NCBI GenBank assembly: GCA_913043155.1
Contig: CAJWLY010000005.1
Coordinates: 1-23,446, forward strand
Origin: an uncultured Nitrospinaceae bacterium
Lineage (GTDB): Bacteria > Nitrospinota > Nitrospinia > Nitrospinales > VA-1
Direction: 5' to 3'
Length of the DNA stretch: 23,446 nucleotides
The translations under genes were made by a program, and so were the position numbers. Numbering within the stretch: position 1 is the first letter of the stretch; the number at the start of each line of letters is the position of its first letter. The notes beneath the pieces are model-generated. The model made no database searches and had not been told where the DNA came from. It was given only the letters and a program-made list of their open reading frames with translations. Below are positions 17,001 through 23,340 of this stretch, one piece after another.

Positions 17001-17368
17001 GGCGTCGCATGAAACGCGCCGAGCGAAACCTCAAAGAACAGAATATCCGCGAAAGCATAGAGGCAGAAAACCATGCACTTAAGGGATTGCGCGAAACCCG
17101 TGATCTACTCAAGGAAATGAAAAACTCTAACGGCCAAGCCCAACAGGCGCAACAGAAAACACCGAACCGACTCGGCACTGGCAGCCGACTTGACTCACGG
17201 CGTGGTGGAGGAGCACGTATGCGGAATGAGCGCGTGCTGTTGCCTTCCGAAGATCAATATCAGGTACCCAGAGAATTTCGCGAGGAAATTCTCAACGCAA
17301 TGAAAAAGCAAACGCCGAAAGACTATCAGCGCATGGTCATGGAATATTACAAGAACCTAGTGAAATGA
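14033..17368 (+). CDS. DUF4175-like membrane protein with long coiled coil
   Basis: This is an 1111-residue protein with three N-terminal membrane helices (about 27-48, 55-76, 156-176). Next come beta-rich Ig-like regions, including a DDFGIGSVELVAYI ... PGDEVQYYLEIKDND unit at about 346-405 that matches the DUF4175 type. A very long charged helical region (about 436-1040), rich in Glu, Lys, Gln and Leu, is predicted to be coiled coil. The C-terminus ends with a PREFREEIL...PKDYQRMVMEYYKNLV segment, also typical of that family. No catalytic motif is seen. Large proteins of this kind are found with MoxR AAA+ proteins in several phyla; their function is not established. No ribosome site is visible. 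The stop overlaps the next ATG by four bases. Confidence 0.8.
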   Translation: MEPHAFIENFLNRVRRLHTRTQLLHGFNIIIAYISISYLTANLLAWFYPAAHEWSWLVGALFLGGLGYIVFRYILQIGFVSFSLDDAALLTELRHPHLNNSLINSCQLARRLKRPEAKKQSSLEFIHELHRRTRLTIEAIDPRSVIDRSDLVSSRNWFAGALGSLILLALFLPDFLTQGYNRWMPPPKPHQAAIDKSVKPDLLEPTAAKTAYAIDSLSLTFHFPAYTRMKTKTVKSSDGKIHVLPGSEVKISARTNLPTTGGDLIFNGKDNFVMSMEDPANLNGRLLIKEKGFYQFRIKDAVGKKHLLAQKYPVTLGQDRSPSIVLFLANPKPVYFNTDKVQLFYEGSDDFGIGSVELVAYINGKIQRFPVKRFKEHEKEAKGDYTWALSQIELHPGDEVQYYLEIKDNDNVRGPNTGQSEAYTFTIFDSAKELESLIALQEELTEKMIALLATGLVKGASLDNSVDDPMQWEKLFTTSTDALIEIVSLAQRIRDRGKTIDRFPQPYLNLLNNVASGLARIRQEQIEAINQIRDTIHKPTQAKFDSSSPYRTINNRMIGHLENDILFLVKMTNRQKLDRVVGLEEKLNNLTQTLRQEFEKLKDRKTKPRPNELKSKIKQIRDTLQKIMDQLARQTQSMPDEFLNSAAFKRLSMDSFAASLERMMDMVNRGQFEEAMEELKKVSEDLQQLANQFNQARSEMDDLLDMQIAEALDDSIEKLDKLEARQQRLVEDTTQINQELREQQSKRFEKELDNFFKELQHNVDAIRSLFKEDEEYLNRHRVMKQLEKLMAQETKLNRKINELGQKTVDSSLTERLDQNFQTLNEARKELSKLTHEKDSLRVNEFQRFREGLPQLMKKYDTLRELARLRDLTEFGNLFKKAYPEVFRWQNNLRTTPNRREDIGEQLDNDLKQVTRLNNEISKKLGSMMRSIRKNYDSSITEKQKKKLGQMAQQESQMRKEVEELTRRFDRLNQENPMVPSQLSKQMGQTGRRMKRAERNLKEQNIRESIEAENHALKGLRETRDLLKEMKNSNGQAQQAQQKTPNRLGTGSRLDSRRGGGARMRNERVLLPSEDQYQVPREFREEILNAMKKQTPKDYQRMVMEYYKNLVK

Positions 17369-18933
17369 AGCGCATCGTTTACATCCTGCTGGCATTATCC
17401 CTTGAGCTGACAGCCATCGGCCCGGCAAGTGGGACGCCCACAGCCACCCCCCCTGACGAAGTATTCGCCGGGTATAAGCTGATCGAACAGTGGCGCATTG
17501 AAGAGGCCGGTACCCTGGCCGAAAAATTGCTGGACAAATATCCCGAATCGGGAGACGCCCATTTCCTTAGTGCGCGGATCGAATTTTTAAGAGGAAACTA
17601 TAAATACGCCAAAAAAATTCTCGGCCGCGTTGGGGACAACCACGCTCCAGTCCGCGAATTCAAAACACTGGTCCAGGACACCCATGATGCGACAAAATTG
17701 TTCATCTCCCGGGAGTCGGAACATTTCATCTTTCACTTCGAGCAGGGCCCCGATGAAATTCTAGTACATTACGCTGAAGAGGTTTTGGAAAAATCATATG
17801 AAGTCCTCGGCAAGCTCCTAAATTACTACCCTCAACAAAAAGTACTGGTCGAATTCTATCCTGACCGGAAACCTTTTTCCCGCATCTCTCCGCTAACGCT
17901 CCAAGACATCCTCACATCAGGCACGGTGGCGCTTTGCAAGTACAACCGCATCATGATGATCTCCCCGGGGTCCCTAGTGCGCGGCTATAACTGGATGGAC
18001 ACACTGAGCCATGAATACACCCATTACCTCATGACGAGAAAAAGTCGTAACAACCTTCCGCTGTGGATGCATGAGGGAATCGCAAAATTCCTTGAAGGGC
18101 GATGGCGAAATAGCGAAGAATACCTAACCCCCATCATGGAGACGATACTTGCAGGCGGATTGAACAACGATTACCTGATCTCCCTCGACAGCATGATGCC
18201 TTCGCTGGCCAAGCTAAAAACAACCGAAGACGTACAATTAGCCTACGCTGAAGTGTCGACTATGATTGAGTACCTAGCAGAACTCCGGGGGGATGAGGTG
18301 ATCGCCGCCATTCTTGACGACTTGGCCGGAGGCGAACCGTTCGATTCAGCTTTTACAAGAAGGTTGGGCATGGATCTCGACGACTTTCAAAAAGAGTGGA
18401 AGCAATTTGCAAAGCAAAAAAATCTAAAAACCGTTCCCGGACTCAAAATTCCGGGAATTCGCTTCAGAGCTGATCGCTCTATAACAGAAGAGGACAGCAA
18501 AGAGTATCGCGAGGTCGGCGCACGCAAAACCCAGGACTTGACTTTTCTAGGAGACATCCTCAGGTCGCGAGACTTTAACCGGGCGGCGATCGTAGAGTAT
18601 CGTCGTGCCATTGACCAAGCGAAAACCTTTTCTCCCATTCTGCACAACAAACTTGCGAAGACCTTTTTTCTGACACGAGAGTTTGATCAGGCCGAGGCAC
18701 TCCTGAAAAAAAGCCTCAGTCATTATCCCATGTTCCATACCACCCTCTCTAGCCTGGGTGAACTCTATTTCGAAACCGGAAACATGGAAAAATCGCTCGA
18801 CTTCTACGAACAAGCAGTGCGGGTCAACCCTTTCAATCCGTTCGCGCACATCAGGCTGATGGCAATCTACCAAAAGCTGGGGCTGAACAAAGAAAAAGAA
18901 TTGCAGGCAAAACTGTTTGGATATATAGATTGA
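17365..18933 (+). CDS. Secreted HExxH metallopeptidase-like protein with TPR-like repeats
   Basis: This is a 522-residue protein with a signal peptide (MKRIVYILLALSLELTAIG, cleavage near residue 23). An N-terminal helical repeat (about 30-100) is followed by a peptidase MA-like gluzincin domain (about 115-330). The zinc motif is HEYTH at 216-220 and the likely third ligand is E237 in LWMHEGIAKFLEG, so the metal site looks complete. The C-terminal third (about 385-520) has TPR-like repeats, the last one being LGELYFETGNMEKSLDFYEQAVRVNPFNPFAHI. It would act outside the cytoplasmic membrane, in line with the outward-facing part of its upstream partner. The four-base overlap with the upstream gene indicates coupling. 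Its substrate is unknown. Confidence 0.87.
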   Translation: MKRIVYILLALSLELTAIGPASGTPTATPPDEVFAGYKLIEQWRIEEAGTLAEKLLDKYPESGDAHFLSARIEFLRGNYKYAKKILGRVGDNHAPVREFKTLVQDTHDATKLFISRESEHFIFHFEQGPDEILVHYAEEVLEKSYEVLGKLLNYYPQQKVLVEFYPDRKPFSRISPLTLQDILTSGTVALCKYNRIMMISPGSLVRGYNWMDTLSHEYTHYLMTRKSRNNLPLWMHEGIAKFLEGRWRNSEEYLTPIMETILAGGLNNDYLISLDSMMPSLAKLKTTEDVQLAYAEVSTMIEYLAELRGDEVIAAILDDLAGGEPFDSAFTRRLGMDLDDFQKEWKQFAKQKNLKTVPGLKIPGIRFRADRSITEEDSKEYREVGARKTQDLTFLGDILRSRDFNRAAIVEYRRAIDQAKTFSPILHNKLAKTFFLTREFDQAEALLKKSLSHYPMFHTTLSSLGELYFETGNMEKSLDFYEQAVRVNPFNPFAHIRLMAIYQKLGLNKEKELQAKLFGYID

Positions 18934-18961
18934 TAATAGTTAATTGATTCAGGGAGATCTT

Positions 18962-19948
18962 ATGAAAGATCTGGAGTTGGCCCAAGAGTTATTGAGTGCG
19001 AAAAAGCGCGTCACCGGCGAAATACGAAAAGTGATCGTGGGGCAGGATGAGGTGATCGAAAACCTGTTGATTGCGTTGTTCTGCAAAGGACACTGCCTTT
19101 TTGTTGGCGTCCCCGGGCTGGCCAAAACCTTGTTGGTAAGCACTCTAGCCCGGGTACTGAATCTCAACTTCAGCAGGATCCAGTTCACACCCGACCTGAT
19201 GCCCTCAGACATCACCGGAACGGATATCCTTTACCAAGATCAGGCCACTAACAAGCGCGAATTCCGGTTCATCAAGGGGCCAGTTTTTGCCCACATCATT
19301 CTCGCGGACGAGATTAATCGCACACCACCAAAGACCCAGGCTGCCCTACTCCAAGCCATGCAGGAGCAGCAGGTGACCGTCGGCGGGAACACCTACCAAC
19401 TCGACCAACCCTTCCAAGTCTTCGCCACACAAAATCCGATTGAGCACGAAGGCACCTATCCCTTGCCCGAAGCACAATTGGACCGGTTCATGTTCCTAGT
19501 CAACGTTAGCTACCCCACCATGGAGCAGGAGGTTAACATTGCCATATCCACCACTTCGGGATTCCACCCGGACCTGGACGTAGTTCTGGATGCCGCACAT
19601 GTTCGTGAGTTGCAAACGCTGGTTCCGCGCGTTCCCGTGTCAGAACACGTCGCGGAATATGCGGTGCGGCTGGTGCAAAGCTCGCGCCCGAGCAAGAATG
19701 GGGCGACACCGGACTTCATAAACGAATGGATCGACTGGGGAGCGGGTCCGCGCGCGTCGCAATACCTTATTCTTGGGGCAAAGGCCCACGCCCTCATGGA
19801 CAACCGCGTAACCACAACCGTGGATGACATCAAAAACGTCGCCCGGCAGGTGCTCGAACACCGGCTCATTCTCAACTTCAAAGCCGAAGCTGAAAATATC
19901 ACCACCACCGATATTATCGAAAAACTTCTACAGGCAGTTAAAGCGTAA
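18962..19948 (+). CDS. MoxR family AAA+ ATPase
   Basis: This is a 328-residue cytoplasmic AAA+ ATPase of the MoxR group, which act as chaperones for maturing membrane or metal-dependent complexes. Walker A is GVPGLAKT (49-56), Walker B is IILADEINR (112-120), sensor 1 is ATQNP (N158), and the arginine finger region is LPEAQLDRF (R175). The C-terminal lid contains RASQYLILGAKAHALM. The start ATG at 18962 is chosen for its AGGGAG ribosome site; an in-frame TTG six codons upstream is less likely. It lies 28 bases after the peptidase gene. MoxR is normally followed by DUF58 and von Willebrand-A genes; here the next gene is convergent and unrelated. Confidence 0.96.
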   Translation: MKDLELAQELLSAKKRVTGEIRKVIVGQDEVIENLLIALFCKGHCLFVGVPGLAKTLLVSTLARVLNLNFSRIQFTPDLMPSDITGTDILYQDQATNKREFRFIKGPVFAHIILADEINRTPPKTQAALLQAMQEQQVTVGGNTYQLDQPFQVFATQNPIEHEGTYPLPEAQLDRFMFLVNVSYPTMEQEVNIAISTTSGFHPDLDVVLDAAHVRELQTLVPRVPVSEHVAEYAVRLVQSSRPSKNGATPDFINEWIDWGAGPRASQYLILGAKAHALMDNRVTTTVDDIKNVARQVLEHRLILNFKAEAENITTTDIIEKLLQAVKA

Positions 19949-19975
19949 TCAGGAGATGTAAGTGAGGATCTTTTT

Positions 19976-20599
19976 CTAAACCAGGTTGGCCGTTTTCCAG
20001 TCCACTTCCACATTCTGAGTTGTTCCCGAGCGGGTCTGATACACCACGTGTCCATTAGACTCGCCGTACAGGAACAAGTCGCGCGTAATTTCAACATCCT
20101 TCTGGCAGTATTCGACAATTTTATCTATCTTACCCTCTCGGTACCATTGCAAAGAAACTAGTCCGTCGGCACTTTTTTGCGTCTTGAGCGTGTTCTGAGC
20201 TAGGTGGTCCAAGCTGAGCCTGTATCCCAGTTTTTTCTTAATATCAATCAGCATATCGAAGGTGCGGATTTTCTGCAGGTCAAAGTCGGAATACGGTTGA
20301 AGCACAGTATAGTCGAACCCGATCACGTTGAATCCGACCACAAGATCAGCAGAGCGGAGTTTTTCCGCTAGTTGCGAAGCATCCTTTTCCAGGTAGTTGA
20401 AAAACTGCTGTTCCAAACTATCCCACACCACTCCGACAGCCAGTTTCATCAAGTGGATGTTTTCCCAACCGCCCACCTCATGGGCACTTTTTTGAGTTTC
20501 CAAGTCGAAAAAGAGCGCGCGTACTCCGGATGACATCCGCTGAGGGGTTTTGGGTGCAATTTTCTCGGAACCTGCAAAAAGATCAAGTTGCTCGGACAT
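19976..20599 (-). CDS. DEDDy-type 3'-5' exonuclease-like protein with clamp-binding-like N-terminus
   Basis: This is a 207-residue RNase H-fold protein resembling the exonuclease domain of PolB-type polymerases and YprB-like proteins. The acidic motifs are complete: FFDLET (D32, E34), VGFNVIGFDYTVL (D96), and YCQKD with Y164 and D168, the DEDDy arrangement. The N-terminus MSEQLDLFAG carries QLDLF (4-8), which matches the consensus pentapeptide that binds the beta sliding clamp. Together this suggests a small nuclease for DNA repair or replication; substrate choice is inference. It has its own promoter (20634-20661) and a GAGG ribosome site very near the ATG. It is convergent with moxR across 27 bases. 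Confidence 0.85.
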   Translation of the reverse strand: MSEQLDLFAGSEKIAPKTPQRMSSGVRALFFDLETQKSAHEVGGWENIHLMKLAVGVVWDSLEQQFFNYLEKDASQLAEKLRSADLVVGFNVIGFDYTVLQPYSDFDLQKIRTFDMLIDIKKKLGYRLSLDHLAQNTLKTQKSADGLVSLQWYREGKIDKIVEYCQKDVEITRDLFLYGESNGHVVYQTRSGTTQNVEVDWKTANLV

Positions 20600-20633
20600 G
20601 CGACCTCAAAAGGGATCTTGTTGGAAGAACTCC

Positions 20634-20661
20634 AATTTAGCACCCCATAGCGCCAAATCAA
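20634..20661 (-). promoter_or_regulatory. Promoter of the exonuclease gene
   Basis: On the minus strand TTGATT (20661-20656), a 16-base spacer and TAAATT (20639-20634) with a TGC extension form a sigma70-like promoter about 35 bases ahead of the ATG. Confidence 0.5.
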
Positions 20662-20875
20662 GAGGAAATTTGAACATTAAGTAACTCATTAAAAACAAAA
20701 AGTTTTTTTGCGTTCAGCCCCCCCCAGAGTTTCTGCACCCGATCGCTCCAAATATGCGTAATTCCTTGAACTGGGTAACCCCCTTCCGAATGAAGTATGA
20801 AGAACGGTGAAGTACATCAAAATGACGATCGAATGGAGCGGGTGTTAGCAAGATTAACGACATCGCCAAAGTGAT

Positions 20876-20917
20876 GTCTCTCGCCTTGACATGCAAAAAG
20901 TTGGCGAGGAAAGAGAC
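20876..20917. repeat. Bulged inverted repeat in the non-coding gap
   Basis: GTCT plus CTCGCC (20876-20885) pairs with GGCGAG (20903-20908) and AGAC (20914-20917). This gives ten pairs with a five-base bulge on the right arm and a 17-base loop. No T run follows on either strand, so it is not an obvious terminator. Confidence 0.5.
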
Positions 20918-21148
20918 GGTTGGAAATGCAGTACCAGTTCATCCTTTGGTTGATTCCGACCAACATTAAATCGGAGTTAGTCTTCATCATCCTATTTCCC
21001 TTCACGAAGTCTAGAGTGAGCGATCGTCAGAAACAGAGATTTCCCGGACAACCTCCTGCGAATTTAATTGTCAGCAAAGGTTGATTCTCCCAACCACTTT
21101 CTCACTTCTTATTTTCTCTTTTCAGAGTTTTCTCAGGGACGGTTTTTT

Positions 21149-21177
21149 TTGACAACCTCCGCAGGCTGTGATAAAAG
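21149..21177 (+). promoter_or_regulatory. Promoter of sucCD
   Basis: A perfect TTGACA, a 17-base spacer and TAAAAG with a TGA extension lie 44 bases before the sucC start. Transcription would begin near 21184, leaving a leader of about 37 bases with no evident ribosome site. Confidence 0.65.
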
Positions 21178-21220
21178 TTCCCTTTCCCAGCGACATTCGT
21201 TTTAAATTCTTAATCTAGCC

Positions 21221-22381
21221 ATGAAAATCCACGAACATCAGGCGAAAGAAATTCTTGCGAGGTATAGCGTCGCCATACCCCGTGGTATCGTCGCCACCAC
21301 ACCCAAGCAGGCGGAAGCGGCGGCTCGCAAACTCGGGACCAGCGTGGTCGTGGTCAAAGCCCAAATCCATGCCGGCGGACGCGGTAAAGGTGGCGGCGTC
21401 AAGCTCGCCAAAAGTCCGGAAGAAGCAAAAGAACTCGCCAAAAAGATCATCGGCATGACCCTTGTAACTCCGCAGACGGGGCCGGAAGGGAGAAAGGTCA
21501 AAAAAGTCCTCATCGAAGAAGGCATGCCCATCGCCAAAGAGCTTTACTTAGGCATCCTGCTCGACCGACAAACCAGCCGGGTGCTCATCATGGCCAGCGA
21601 GGCAGGTGGCATGGAAATCGAAGAGGTCGCCGCCAAAACTCCGGAAAAGATCATCAAGGAATCGGTCGATCCCATCACTGGCGTTCACCCGTATCTTGCG
21701 AGAAAAATAGCGTTCGCGCTCAACCTGAAAGGCGACGCGTTCAAAAAAATGATTCCCTTCATCATCAATCTGTACCAGGCTTTCGTTAAGGAAGACTGCG
21801 ATATGCTGGAGATCAACCCCCTGATCGTCACCAAGGACGACCGGGTACTCGCGCTCGATGCCAAGGTCAACATCGACGACAACGCCCTATACCGCCAGAA
21901 AGAAACCCAGACCTACCGCGATCTGGATGAGGAAGACCCCATGGAGGTAGAAGCGAGCAAGTTCCACTTGAACTACATCAAGCTCGACGGAAACATCGGG
22001 TGCATGGTCAATGGAGCGGGTCTCGCTATGGCAACTATGGACATCATCAAGCATTCAGGCGGTGAACCGGCCAATTTTCTCGACGTAGGTGGCGGCGCCG
22101 ATGAGGAGATGATTGAAAATGGATTCCGCATCCTAATTTCCGACAGAAATGTAAAGGGGATTTTTATCAATATTTTTGGCGGGATCCTGCGATGTGACAT
22201 TCTCGCGCGCGGTGTCGTATTGGCGGCAAAAAAACTCCATATCAAAATTCCCATCGTCGTACGGATGGAAGGAACAAATATGAAAGAAGGGCATGATATT
22301 CTCGAACAATCAGGAATGGATTTTCTTGTTGCCCATGGAATGAAAGAAGGCGCAAAAAAAATGGTCGAAGCAATTCAATGA
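21221..22381 (+). CDS. sucC: Succinyl-CoA synthetase (ADP-forming) subunit beta
   Basis: With SucD this enzyme interconverts succinyl-CoA and succinate with ATP or GTP formation in the TCA cycle; it can also run backward in reductive cycles. The 386-residue chain has the family length. It opens MKIHEHQAKEILARYSVAIPRG and has the ATP-grasp region (about 10-240) with KAQIHAGGRGKGGGVKLA (near 46-63) and LEINPLIVTKDDRVLALDAKVNIDDNALYR. The C-terminal ligase domain has MVNGAGLAMATMDIIKHSGGEPANFLDVGGGA and FINIFGGILRCD. I cannot tell ATP from GTP preference by eye. The length fits SucC better than the longer citryl-CoA synthetase subunit. The stop overlaps the sucD ATG by four bases. Confidence 0.98.
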   Translation: MKIHEHQAKEILARYSVAIPRGIVATTPKQAEAAARKLGTSVVVVKAQIHAGGRGKGGGVKLAKSPEEAKELAKKIIGMTLVTPQTGPEGRKVKKVLIEEGMPIAKELYLGILLDRQTSRVLIMASEAGGMEIEEVAAKTPEKIIKESVDPITGVHPYLARKIAFALNLKGDAFKKMIPFIINLYQAFVKEDCDMLEINPLIVTKDDRVLALDAKVNIDDNALYRQKETQTYRDLDEEDPMEVEASKFHLNYIKLDGNIGCMVNGAGLAMATMDIIKHSGGEPANFLDVGGGADEEMIENGFRILISDRNVKGIFINIFGGILRCDILARGVVLAAKKLHIKIPIVVRMEGTNMKEGHDILEQSGMDFLVAHGMKEGAKKMVEAIQ

Positions 22382-23247
22382 GTATTCTAGTTGACGAAAA
22401 GACACGACTGATCGTCCAAGGGATTACTGGACGCGAGGGACAATTTCATACCGAACAATGCATGAGGTATGGCACCAAGGTAGTCGGTGGGGTCACCCCC
22501 GGCAAAGGCGGCCAGACCGTGCTGGGAAAAGTTCCCGTGTTCAACACCGTGCGCGACGCAGTTAAGAAGACCCGCACCAACGCCACCATGATCTTTGTGC
22601 CCCCCCCGTTCGCTGCCGACGCTATTCTCGAAGCGGCCGATGCCGGGGTCGAACTCATCATCTGCATCACCGAGGGCATTCCCGTATCGGACATGGTGGA
22701 GGTATACCGTTACATTCAAACCAGCGGTTCACGTTTAATCGGGCCCAACTGTCCGGGAATCATCTCTCCGGGGAAATGCAAGATCGGCATCATGCCGGCC
22801 CATATTCATAAAAAGGGGAACGTGGGCATTATTTCTCGGAGTGGCACCCTCACCTACGAAGCGGTCGGCCAGTTGACCGCTCTGGGCTACGGCCAGTCGA
22901 CCTGTATAGGAATCGGCGGCGACCCAATCATCGGCACGAAGTTTATTGATGCGCTGGAGCTTTTCCAGAAGGACCGCGGGACCAAGGCCATCTGCATGAT
23001 CGGCGAAATTGGCGGTACCGCCGAAGACGAAGCAGCCTACTACATCAAAAAATATGTCAGCAAACCGGTGGTCGGATTTATCGCGGGCCAGACCGCTCCA
23101 CCCGGCCGGCGTATGGGCCATGCCGGCGCCATCATCTCCGGCGGGCAGGGCACAGCCGATGAAAAAATGAAGGTCATGAGGCGGTGTGGAATCAAGGTGG
23201 TTAAAAGCCCCGCCGACCTTGGCAAAACCATTGCCAAAATTCTTTAA
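22378..23247 (+). CDS. sucD: Succinyl-CoA synthetase subunit alpha
   Basis: This is the CoA-binding and phosphohistidine subunit, 289 residues, the usual length. The CoA-binding Rossmann domain is N-terminal (VQGITGREGQFHTEQCMRYG, about 13-32; GGVTPGKGG, 38-45). The GPNCPGIISPGKCKIGIMP segment is at 122-140. The phosphorylated histidine is H248 in RRMGHAGAIISGGQGTADEK. It overlaps sucC by four bases and is surely co-translated. No separate ribosome site is needed or evident. No clear terminator follows in the 93 bases before the next gene. Confidence 0.98.
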   Translation: MSILVDEKTRLIVQGITGREGQFHTEQCMRYGTKVVGGVTPGKGGQTVLGKVPVFNTVRDAVKKTRTNATMIFVPPPFAADAILEAADAGVELIICITEGIPVSDMVEVYRYIQTSGSRLIGPNCPGIISPGKCKIGIMPAHIHKKGNVGIISRSGTLTYEAVGQLTALGYGQSTCIGIGGDPIIGTKFIDALELFQKDRGTKAICMIGEIGGTAEDEAAYYIKKYVSKPVVGFIAGQTAPPGRRMGHAGAIISGGQGTADEKMKVMRRCGIKVVKSPADLGKTIAKIL

Positions 23248-23305
23248 TTTCCACTCCCTCCGCGTTCATCTTTCCTGTATTTTTAAAGAATCCTAAAGAA
23301 AAGAA

Positions 23306-23340
23306 TTGTGACAGCACACAATCTGTGTCATCTAACAGAT
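23306..23340 (+). promoter_or_regulatory. Inverted repeats ahead of the last gene
   Basis: TGACA (23309-23313) with TGTCA (23326-23330), and ATCTGT (23321-23326) with ACAGAT (23335-23340), overlap each other directly before the ATG at 23341. They could form an operator or a translation-masking hairpin. No convincing -35/-10 pair or ribosome site is seen here. Confidence 0.3.

Larger units (their letters stand above)
20600..21220. other. 621-base gap without a convincing gene
   Basis: The stretch separates two divergent genes. It holds the exonuclease promoter on the left and the sucC promoter on the right. Between them are a bulged hairpin at 20876-20917, a GGTTG/CAACC hairpin at 21079-21095 followed by pyrimidine-rich sequence, a run of eight C near 20718-20725, and several inverted repeats built on CGATCG. 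Minus-strand open frames of about 60 codons (20714-21005) overlap each other and resemble nothing I know. It may encode a small RNA or be the remnant of a lost gene or element. Confidence 0.55.

Noticed and set aside
19949..19975. Possible terminator between moxR and the convergent exonuclease gene
   Set aside because: Only a four-pair AGAT/ATCT stem is available ahead of a short T run; too weak to call.
20714..21005. Two overlapping minus-strand open frames of about 60 codons, the outer one with an AAGGG-like site before ATG at 20990
   Set aside because: They overlap each other in different frames, have no recognisable motif and an odd composition, and no promoter is evident. A small protein cannot be excluded, but support is too weak for a gene call.
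21221..23247. Reading sucCD as citryl-CoA synthetase of a reductive TCA cycle
   Set aside because: The lengths (386 and 289 residues) and conserved segments fit ordinary SucC and SucD; nothing visible supports the citryl-CoA enzyme.
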